From assembly GCA_964418695.1 (NCBI GenBank), contig CAYQMN010000006.1, forward strand, positions 62,001 through 126,000: a stretch of DNA of 64,000 bases, in the 5' to 3' direction. The notes under the pieces are model-generated. The model was not told where the DNA came from. It ran no database searches and was given only the letters and a program-made list of their open reading frames with translations. The stretch is from Prado023 sp964418695 (GTDB lineage Bacteria > Actinomycetota > Actinomycetes > S36-B12 > CAIYMF01). Within the stretch, counting starts at the first letter, position 1. Every line of letters begins with the position of its first letter. The position numbers were made by a program, and so were the translations under genes. Shown here in pieces: positions 57,395 through 64,000 of the stretch.

Positions 57395-60316
57395 TCAGCG
57401 CGTGGCGGACTCCAAGAGGTACAGGAACGACTCGTACTCGTGGCCGATCGCTCGGGTCATGCCCAGCTCGCAGGTCCGGTTGGAGCACAGGTAGGCGTCG
57501 AACTCCTGCCCGGCCAGCTCGGCGGCCTGCTCCTCGCCGGCGGCGTCGGTGAGCTCCGGGTGGAGCATCCCGCGGTCGCCGGCGAAGCCACAGCACGTCC
57601 CGTAGATCGGCTTGGTGACGCTCTTCGCCAGTGCCCCGGCGATCTCCACCAGGGCGTCGGTGAGCTGGAGGTGCTGGCCCGCGCAGGTGCTGTGGATGAC
57701 CGCGGAGTCGACCTTGTCGTGCACCTCCAGCCGGGGGAGCAGCACCGAGCGCGCCCACTCGATCGAGTCCAGGATCTGCAGGCTCTTGTGGTGCTCGACG
57801 TTCTGCCCCTGCAGGTACGGCTCGATCTCGTGGGTGAGCCCGAACGTGCAGGAGGTGGCGTCCACGACGACCGGCAGCCGGGCGCCGTCGGTCCACTCCC
57901 AGAGCTGCTCGACCACGTGGTTGGCCATGTAGGCGTTGCCGCGCGCGTACCCCTTCGAGTGCCAGACGGTGCCGCAGCAGGCGCCCGCGATGTCCTCGGG
58001 GATCCAGACCGGCTGCCCCGCCCGCTCGGCCAGCGCCACGACCACCTGGGGCAGCGACGGGGGCTGCGGCTCGGCGCCGGGGTTGCCGAAGATCCGGTTG
58101 ATGCAGGCCGGGAAGTAGACCGCCGCGGCGTGCGCCCGGTCGGTGCCGGGCAGCTTCCCCGGGGCGGACCTTGGGATCTCGGGCAGCCACGTGGGCAGCA
58201 GGTCCTCGCTGACGAACGTCCGGCCCAGATCGGTGACGCCCGCGACCAGCCCGTCGCCGGCGACCGTGCCGACGCCGTGCCCGGCGCGCAGAGCAGTGCG
58301 GCCCAGCGCCTGCATCGCCGCGTACCCCTTCGCGATGCTCAGCGCGACGGCCTCCGACGGCGGGTTGTGCGCCTCGACCCGGAACTCCTTCATCAGGTCG
58401 CCGGTGTTGATCGAGACCGGGCACGCGATCGCGCAGGTGCCGTCGCCGGCGCACGTCTCGACCGCGTTGTAGGCGTACTCGGTGGCCAGCGCGCGGGCGA
58501 CCGGCGAGCCCGAGGGCTGGCGCATCATCTCGCGGCGCAGGGCGATCCGCTGGCGCGGCGTGGTGGTCACCCGCCGGCTCGGGCAGACGCTCTCGCAGTA
58601 CCCGCACTCGATGCACCGGTCGGCGGTCTCCTCGATGGTGGGGGAGGTCTTGAGGTTCTTGATGTGCCCCACCGGGTCGTCGGTGAGCAGCACGTTCGGG
58701 GCGAGCACGCCGTGCGGGTCGACGAGCGCCTTGACCGCGCGCATGTGGGCGGTGATGGTCTCGCCCCACTCGTCGGCGACGAACGGGGCGATGTTGCGCC
58801 CGGTCCCGTGCTCGGCCTTGAGTGACCCGTCGAAATCCTCGGCGACCACGCGCACGACGTCGCGCAGGAAGTCGTCGAAACGGCCGATCTCGTCGGGGGT
58901 CTCCAGCGACGGGGTGATGAGGAAGTGCAGGTTGCCGGCCGAGGCATGACCGAAGATCACGCCCGCGTACCCGTGCTCGGCGAACAGCCCCTGCAGCGCG
59001 AGCGCACCCTCGGCCAGCCGCTCGGGCGGGAAGCACACGTCCTCGAGCAGGAACGAGGTCCCGGACGGCCGGGCGCCGCCGACGGTGGCCAGCAGGCCGT
59101 TGCGGACCGCCCAGTACTCCGCTGCGCGGCTGCGGTCCCGGGTGAAGTCGGTCGGCTCCAGCAGCGCCAGCCCGGCCAGCACCTGCTCGGCCTGGCCCTG
59201 CGACGCCGCCGACTCCTCCTCGCTCGCGTCGCGGAACTCCACGAGCAGCCCGGCGGCCTCGGTCGGCAGCGCTGCCCAGCGGTCCGGCACGCCGGCCAGT
59301 CCGCGGACGGCGGCGATCGACGCGCGGTCCAGCAGCTCGACGGCGGCGGCCCCGGCGGCCACGAACGGCGCGACCGCGGAGGCGGCAGCGTGCAGATCGG
59401 GGAAGACCATCATCGAGGTCAGCGTGTGGGTGCCGTCGGGCACGGTCGCGAAGACCGCCTCGGCGATGAACCCCAGGGTGCCCTCGGAGCCGACCATCAG
59501 CCGGCGCAGGATCTCCACCGGCGTCTGCCCGTCGAGGAAGGCGTTCATCGAGTAGCCGGTGGTGTTCTTGATCCGGTACTTGGCCTGCAGCCGGGTGACC
59601 GTCTGTGGATCGGCGAGGATCTCCTCGCGGATCCGCATCAGCCCGGCGGCGATCTCGGGCTCGTCGCGGGCGAACCGCTCCTCGGCGTCCGGCGCCGCGG
59701 AGTCCACCACGGTGCCCGAGGGCAGGACGAACGTCAGCGCGGTGAGGGTCTGGTAGGAGTTCTCGGCGGTGCCGCAGCACATCCCGCTGGCGTTGTTGGC
59801 GACGACCCCGCCGACCGTAGCCGCCGCCTTCGACGCCGGGTCCGGGCCGATCCGGTATCCGTAGGGCTTCAGCCTCGCGTTGGCCCGGGCCAGGATCGTT
59901 CCGGGCTTGCTGCGCAAAGTGCGGCCCTCATCCTCGACCGTGCACCCGATCCAGTTGCGCATCACCTCGACCAGGATCCCGTCGCCCTGCGCCTGGCCGG
60001 ACAGGCTCGTGCCCGCGGCCCGGAACGTGACCGGCACCTGCTTGCGGTGCGCGTAGGCCAGGACCGCGCGGACGTCCTCGACGCTGCGGGAGAGCACGAC
60101 GGCCTTGGGGAAGAGCCGGTACGGACTGGCGTCAGTGGCGAAGCGCACGAGGTCGGTCGGCTCGCACAGCACCGCGTCGGCGCCGAGCAGGGCCACGAGG
60201 TCGGCGCGCAGCCACGCCGGCGAGCCCTTGGCGATCGCGTCGGGCGCCCGGTCGTGGGTACCCCGGTTGCCCTTCACCGTGTAGGTGCGGGGCGGCGGCG
60301 AGAAGAGCTTGCGCAT
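57395..60316 (-). CDS. FAD/Fe-S D-2-hydroxyacid dehydrogenase (D-lactate type)
   Basis: This 973-residue protein joins a GlcD-type FAD-binding oxidase (residues about 40-540; TFRAAGTSLSGQAQGDG; GSEGTLGFIAE) to a GlpC-type Fe-S half. Two 4Fe-4S clusters are bound by CIECGYCESVCPSRR and CAGDGTCAIACPVSI. Two CCG domains follow (ACCGTVWHSKG; TCCGFAGDRGM). The architecture matches the membrane-associated quinone-reducing D-lactate or D-2-hydroxyacid dehydrogenases. The start is ATG 60316. Confidence 0.87.
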   Translation of the reverse strand: MRKLFSPPPRTYTVKGNRGTHDRAPDAIAKGSPAWLRADLVALLGADAVLCEPTDLVRFATDASPYRLFPKAVVLSRSVEDVRAVLAYAHRKQVPVTFRAAGTSLSGQAQGDGILVEVMRNWIGCTVEDEGRTLRSKPGTILARANARLKPYGYRIGPDPASKAAATVGGVVANNASGMCCGTAENSYQTLTALTFVLPSGTVVDSAAPDAEERFARDEPEIAAGLMRIREEILADPQTVTRLQAKYRIKNTTGYSMNAFLDGQTPVEILRRLMVGSEGTLGFIAEAVFATVPDGTHTLTSMMVFPDLHAAASAVAPFVAAGAAAVELLDRASIAAVRGLAGVPDRWAALPTEAAGLLVEFRDASEEESAASQGQAEQVLAGLALLEPTDFTRDRSRAAEYWAVRNGLLATVGGARPSGTSFLLEDVCFPPERLAEGALALQGLFAEHGYAGVIFGHASAGNLHFLITPSLETPDEIGRFDDFLRDVVRVVAEDFDGSLKAEHGTGRNIAPFVADEWGETITAHMRAVKALVDPHGVLAPNVLLTDDPVGHIKNLKTSPTIEETADRCIECGYCESVCPSRRVTTTPRQRIALRREMMRQPSGSPVARALATEYAYNAVETCAGDGTCAIACPVSINTGDLMKEFRVEAHNPPSEAVALSIAKGYAAMQALGRTALRAGHGVGTVAGDGLVAGVTDLGRTFVSEDLLPTWLPEIPRSAPGKLPGTDRAHAAAVYFPACINRIFGNPGAEPQPPSLPQVVVALAERAGQPVWIPEDIAGACCGTVWHSKGYARGNAYMANHVVEQLWEWTDGARLPVVVDATSCTFGLTHEIEPYLQGQNVEHHKSLQILDSIEWARSVLLPRLEVHDKVDSAVIHSTCAGQHLQLTDALVEIAGALAKSVTKPIYGTCCGFAGDRGMLHPELTDAAGEEQAAELAGQEFDAYLCSNRTCELGMTRAIGHEYESFLYLLESATR

Positions 60317-60366
60317 GCCCAGCAGGCTCCCACCGGCCGGTGGGCTTGTCCTGTCCTGCGCGGTGC

Positions 60367-62064
60367 TCAGGCCAGCCAGGCGGCGGTGTCGGGGGGCAGC
60401 AGGAACCCGCCGTCCGGAGCCGGGGCGAGGTCGGCGCCGCTGGACCGGAGCACCGTGTTGCCGGGGACGACCGCCGGCTCGGACCCGGTGTTGACCGCGA
60501 CCACCACGGCCGAGTCGCCGGCGTCCTCGTCACCGGGTCGGAGCATGACGACGCATCGGTCGGACGGGCTACTGAGCCAGCGGTGCTTGCCCGGGCCCAG
60601 GGCCGGCTCGCGCCGGCGGATCCGCAGTGCCGCCCTGGTCAGCTCCAGCATCGAGTCGGGGTCGTCGGTCTGCGCCTCGACGCTGAGTGCCCCCCAGTCC
60701 GCGGGCTGCGGCAGCCACGGCTGCGCGCCGTCGCCGAACCCGAATCCGACGCCCCCGCGGGTCCACGGGATCGGCACGCGGCAGCCGTCGCGGTAGCCCT
60801 CGGCGCCGTTCGTCCGATGGAAGGCCGGATCCTGGCGGGCCTCCACGGGCATGTCGATGACCTCGGGGAGCCCCAGCTCCTGGCCCTGGTACAGGTACGC
60901 CGACCCGGGCAGCCCGAGCATGAACAGGGTCGCGGCGCGCGCCTGGGCGTTGCCCACCTCGAAGTCCGGGGTGGTGGACGGCGGCTTGGCGGTGTTGCTG
61001 TCCGCGTCGCGTCCCAGCGTCTCGCCGGCGGCCTCCAGGCCGAAGCGGGTCGGGGTGCGCATGACGTCGTGGTTCTCCAGGACCCAGGTCGGGGGCGCGT
61101 CCACCATCGACTCGGTCATCATCGAGGCGTCGACCACGCGGCGCAGCTCCGGGCCGTCCCACGGGCACTTGAGGTAGTGGAAGTTGAACGTCGTGTGCAG
61201 CTCGTCGGGTCGCAGGTAGGCGGCGGTCGCCTCCTCGGTGGCCAGCCACACCTCGCCGACCAGGACCCGGGGCGGGCTGTAGGTGTCGCTCAGCCGCCGC
61301 CACGCGCGCCAGATGTCGTGGACGCCCGGCTGGTCCCACTGCGGCTCGGTCGCGTCCTGGGGTGCGGCGCCGGGCGCCTGGTAACCGGCCATGTTCGGGT
61401 AGCCCGGCGCCTTCACCAAGCCGGAGGCGACGTCGATGCGGAACCCGTCCACACCGCGGTCGAACCAGAACCGCAGGGTCTCCAGGAAGTCCTCGTGCAC
61501 CTCCGGGTTCTCCCAGTTGAGGTCGGGCTGCGCGGAGTCGAACAGGTGCAGGTACCACCAGCCCGTCGGCTGCCCGCCGGCGTCGCGGATCGGGTCCCAC
61601 GCCGGGCCGCCGAACACGCAGGGCCAGTCGTTGGGCGGGCTGGCCCCGTCGTCGGCGCCGCGCACGCAGTGGTAGCGCTGCCAGGCCGAGGACCCGGGCT
61701 CGGTGGCCAGCGCCTCCTGGAAGAACCGGTGCTGGTCGGAGGTGTGGTTGGGCACCACGTCGATGATGACCTTCAGGCCCAGGTCGTGGGCGTCGCGCAC
61801 GAGGGCGTCAGCCTGCTCGACGTCGCCGAACGCGGGGTCGATGTCGCGGAAGTCCGAGACGTCGTAGCCGCCGTCGGCCTGTGGGGAGGGGTACCAGGGC
61901 GAGAACCAGATGGCGTCGACGCCCAGCTTCGCCAGGTGGCCCAGCCGGGCCCGGATCCCGGCGATGTCGCCGATCCCGTCGCCGTTCCCGTCGGCCCAGG
62001 ACTTCGGGTAGATCTGGTAGACGACCGCGCCGCGCCACCACTCCTGCTCGTCGATGCTGCTCAT
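60367..62064 (-). CDS. GH13 alpha-glucosidase
   Basis: This 565-residue protein is a GH13 oligo-1,6-glucosidase/alpha-glucosidase type: WWRGAVVYQIYPKSWADGNG, the calcium-type loop DGNGDGIGD, nucleophile DGFRIDVA, acid/base LVGEVW and ENHDVMR. QIYPKSWAD and DVVPNHTS match the group that cuts alpha-1,4 or alpha-1,6 links in short malto- and isomalto-oligosaccharides. It lacks a signal peptide. It is divergent from the truncated haemoglobin gene. Confidence 0.87.
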   Translation of the reverse strand: MSSIDEQEWWRGAVVYQIYPKSWADGNGDGIGDIAGIRARLGHLAKLGVDAIWFSPWYPSPQADGGYDVSDFRDIDPAFGDVEQADALVRDAHDLGLKVIIDVVPNHTSDQHRFFQEALATEPGSSAWQRYHCVRGADDGASPPNDWPCVFGGPAWDPIRDAGGQPTGWWYLHLFDSAQPDLNWENPEVHEDFLETLRFWFDRGVDGFRIDVASGLVKAPGYPNMAGYQAPGAAPQDATEPQWDQPGVHDIWRAWRRLSDTYSPPRVLVGEVWLATEEATAAYLRPDELHTTFNFHYLKCPWDGPELRRVVDASMMTESMVDAPPTWVLENHDVMRTPTRFGLEAAGETLGRDADSNTAKPPSTTPDFEVGNAQARAATLFMLGLPGSAYLYQGQELGLPEVIDMPVEARQDPAFHRTNGAEGYRDGCRVPIPWTRGGVGFGFGDGAQPWLPQPADWGALSVEAQTDDPDSMLELTRAALRIRRREPALGPGKHRWLSSPSDRCVVMLRPGDEDAGDSAVVVAVNTGSEPAVVPGNTVLRSSGADLAPAPDGGFLLPPDTAAWLA

Positions 62065-62247
62065 CGGCCCATCCTTGGCCACCGACCGGGCAGTTGGCCA
62101 CCCGTACTCCTGGGCAGTTCGCTGGGGTGGCTCTGCGGGGTGGCTCGCCCGGGTGGCCCGCTGGGTCGCCGCAAGGGGTCGGCGTGAGCTGGAGGGGGCT
62201 GAGCGAGCAGCATGGGCCGGCGTGTGGGTGGGATAGATTCTCAGGCC

Positions 62248-62700
62248 ATGGAACCGGCCACCGCACCTGATCCGAGCGCCCCTTCGCCGGCCGGACCCGA
62301 CACCGCGCAGACGCCCTTCGACCGGTTCGGCGGGCACGACTTCTTCGACCTGCTGGTCGAGCGGTTCTACGCCGGCGTGGCCGAGGACGCCGAGTTGCGC
62401 GCGCTCTATCCCGAGGCGGATCTGGGGCCCGCCGCCGAGCGGCTCCAACTGTTCTTGGAGCAGTTCTGGGGCGGACCGACGACGTACGTCGAGCTGCGCG
62501 GGCACCCGCGACTGCGCATGCGGCACGCCGAGTACGCGATCGACGTACGCATGCACGACGCGTGGCTGCGGCACATGCGCGCCGCGCTGGACGAGGCGGC
62601 GGTCGCCTTCGAGTTGTCGCCGGAGGACGAGCGGGAGCAGTGGGACTACCTGACCCGAGCGGCCTTCGCGATGGTCAACACGTACCCCGGCCCAGCCTGA
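62248..62700 (+). CDS. glbO: Group II truncated haemoglobin
   Basis: This 150-residue protein is a trHbO-type globin: DRFGGHDFFDLLVERFYAGV with helix B, QFWGGPTTYVELRGHPRLRM in helix E-F, the proximal His in RHAEYAIDVRMHDAWLRHM. The Trp at the start of helix G and Tyr in the B helix fit group II. It likely binds oxygen or detoxifies NO and peroxide. The first 25 residues are a Pro/Ala-rich extension. A TAGATT box ends eight bases before the ATG. Confidence 0.87.
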   Translation: MEPATAPDPSAPSPAGPDTAQTPFDRFGGHDFFDLLVERFYAGVAEDAELRALYPEADLGPAAERLQLFLEQFWGGPTTYVELRGHPRLRMRHAEYAIDVRMHDAWLRHMRAALDEAAVAFELSPEDEREQWDYLTRAAFAMVNTYPGPA

Positions 62701-62766
62701 GTCCCCCGGCCCAGCCTGAAGAACCCGGGCCTGAGGGAGTCCGCCGACCCTGGCTGCCGCCCTCTG

Positions 62767-63732
62767 CTATCTCGGGGGTGTGGCGGCGGGGGCGGTGCCG
62801 GGGGGCAGGGGGACTCCGTCCGCGCCGTACTGCAGGGGTCGGGCGATCATCGGGACGACCACCCCGTGCTCGTCGAACGCCTTCTTCAGCCGTTCGCGCA
62901 GCTCTCGGGTGAGCACCATCTGCTGGCTTGCGCGGGCCTTGCAGGAGAAGCGCACGTACATCGCCTCGCCGGAGACCGAGTCGACCCCGGAGAACACCGG
63001 CCGGCCCAAGGCCATCTCCTGGGTGACCGGGTCGTTGTGCATGTCCGCGCCCACCTCGCCGACGATCTGGCGGATCTCCTCCAGGTCGGCGTCGTAGGAC
63101 ACCGGCATGATGGCGGTGGCCATCGTCCAGCCCTGCGACTGGTTGGCCACGCGCAGGATCTCGCCGTTGCGCACGTACCAGACCACGCCGTTCGCGTCGC
63201 GCAGCCGGGTGCAGCGCAGCGCCACCTCCTCGACCGTGCCGATCGCCGAGCCGAGGTCGACCAGGTCGCCCACGCCGTACTGGTCCTCCACGATGAGGAA
63301 GAACCCGGACAGGTAGTCCTTGACCAGGGTCTGCGCGCCGAAGCCCAGCGCCACGCTGGCCACGCCGGCGCTGGCGATGATCGGCGCGATGTTCACGCCG
63401 ATCTCGGTGAGCACCAGCATCACCGCGGTGCCCCAGATCGCCAGGGCCAGGAAGTTGCGCAGCATCTGCCCGACCGCCCGGGCCCGCTGCTCGCGCCGCT
63501 GGGACATGATCATGACCTGCAGCTCGACGGTCTGCTCGGGGTTGTCGACCAGGTTGTCCTCGCGGCTGCGCCCGGACTTGATCCAGCGCTGGACCGACGT
63601 GCGGATCATCCGGGCGATGACCAGATGCAAGATCGCGGCGCTCACCACGATGAGGGCCACGGTCAGCACCGTGCCCCAGAAGGACTCGTCCTGGGCGGTC
63701 TCGGTTGCCGCCGGCAGCACCTGAAGGATCAC
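62767..63732 (-). CDS. Small-conductance mechanosensitive channel (MscS family)
   Basis: This 321-residue protein has three predicted helices. The pore-lining third helix (IIASAGVASVALGFGAQTLVKDYLSGF) keeps the Ala/Gly packing, and the vestibule beta domain begins with FFLIVEDQYGVGDLV. It opens under membrane tension and releases solutes on hypo-osmotic shock. The start is GTG 63732; the TAGGGT box at 63740-63745 lies seven bases upstream. A longer frame from 63768 begins before that promoter. Confidence 0.85.
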   Translation of the reverse strand: MILQVLPAATETAQDESFWGTVLTVALIVVSAAILHLVIARMIRTSVQRWIKSGRSREDNLVDNPEQTVELQVMIMSQRREQRARAVGQMLRNFLALAIWGTAVMLVLTEIGVNIAPIIASAGVASVALGFGAQTLVKDYLSGFFLIVEDQYGVGDLVDLGSAIGTVEEVALRCTRLRDANGVVWYVRNGEILRVANQSQGWTMATAIMPVSYDADLEEIRQIVGEVGADMHNDPVTQEMALGRPVFSGVDSVSGEAMYVRFSCKARASQQMVLTRELRERLKKAFDEHGVVVPMIARPLQYGADGVPLPPGTAPAATPPR

Positions 63733-63739
63733 GTCGTCA

Positions 63740-63745
63740 ACCCTA
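63740..63745 (-). promoter_or_regulatory. Leaderless -10 box for the MscS gene
   Basis: TAGGGT on the minus strand, seven bases from the GTG at 63732. Confidence 0.55.
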
Positions 63746-63916
63746 GGCCGTGGGGCTGACAGGAGCATCGAGCGCGCGCCGAAGCCGTGCTTCGCAAGGC
63801 GCCGACAGGAGCGCCCGGCGCGCGCTTGAGCCCTGCCTCGCGGGGTGCTTCGACGGCGCGCGCCGGGGCGGTCCCTGCACCTAGCCTGACCCCCAGCGAC
63901 GACCAGAGGAGGCGAC

Positions 63917-64000
63917 GTGGCTGCTGGCTCGCAGACCCCGGGAAGTGACTCGGCGGACGCCCCCGGCCCGGCCGGCGACCAGGACCATCCGGTCCAGCCG
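63917..64000 (+). CDS. N-terminal fragment of a gene cut by the window end
   Basis: The GTG at 63917 has an excellent ribosome-binding site (AGAGGAGG) five bases upstream and a TAGCCT box near 63882 that may be a -10 element. The 28 codons visible encode a Gly/Pro/Asp-rich start (AAGSQTPGSDSADAPGPAGD) without a stop. Nothing can be said of its function. Confidence 0.6.
   Translation, partial: MAAGSQTPGSDSADAPGPAGDQDHPVQP

Noticed and set aside
63733..63768. A longer start for the MscS channel gene
   Set aside because: It would begin upstream of the TAGGGT box that fits a leaderless start, and it adds residues not typical of the family.

Overview
The window looks like the chromosome of a high-GC actinobacterium. 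Coding DNA is very GC-rich with G or C at nearly every third codon position, GTG and TTG starts are common, and at least nine genes have a TANNNT box only 6 or 7 bases before the start codon, the usual arrangement of leaderless actinobacterial mRNAs. Families typical of this phylum are present: DUF2505, Abhydrolase_9, the DUF3516-type helicase, WS/DGAT acyltransferase, EttA and a group II truncated haemoglobin. The 55-base intergenic repeat at 57272 (core GGTCTCGACGGGCTCGAC) resembles repeats I associate with Nocardioidaceae-like genomes, but I cannot fix the genus. There is no prophage, integrase, CRISPR array or intact insertion sequence.

Layout. 1-9.1 kb: DUF2505 protein, YihY/BrkB-like membrane protein, DUF3048 lipoprotein, a secreted protein, a cyclase-like/NTPase/TPR signalling protein, and a large protein with a nitrilase-like domain. 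9.1-20.7 kb: DUF1622 membrane protein, a frameshifted AlbA_2-type ATP-binding protein, GH4 glycosidase, glutamine amidotransferase, M20 amidohydrolase, SDR, DEAD-box helicase, the tail of a lost PTS EIIA domain, and a GH1 6-phospho-beta-glucosidase. 20.9-27.7 kb: lipid and central carbon metabolism (WS/DGAT acyltransferase, single-chain acyl-CoA carboxylase, fumarase). 27.7-30 kb: a sulfide-oxidation operon (sulfide:quinone oxidoreductase, DsrC/TusE-like, DsrE2-like) behind a perfect CsoR/CstR-type palindrome. 30-37.4 kb: tRNA-Arg(TCT), a large M48 metalloprotease, small membrane and SHOCT proteins, quinone reductase-like MDR. 37.4-43.5 kb: a translationally coupled FMO and zinc dehydrogenase, P1 peptidase, a deaminase-like toxin candidate, SDR. 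43.6-57.3 kb: a frameshifted DUF2510/HhH protein, type II NADH dehydrogenase overlapping a transglutaminase-like protein, an operon of Abhydrolase_9, nonapeptide-repeat protein and alpha-amylase, MaoC hydratase, SSB, EttA, SRPBCC and thioesterase. 57.4-64 kb: FAD/Fe-S D-2-hydroxyacid dehydrogenase, GH13 alpha-glucosidase, truncated haemoglobin, MscS channel, and the start of another gene.

Most of this is ordinary core metabolism in short operons, several joined by 4-base stop/start overlaps. The points most worth following are the protein at 41428-42699, which joins an injection-system-effector-like N-terminal motif to a deaminase-type zinc motif; the standalone nitrilase-like protein at 6911-9094; the nine-residue-repeat protein at 49943-50416; and the CstR-like operator in front of the sulfide operon. 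Gene ends and intergenic gaps also carry an unusual set of palindromes, pentanucleotide satellites and dispersed repeats, which the findings list one by one.
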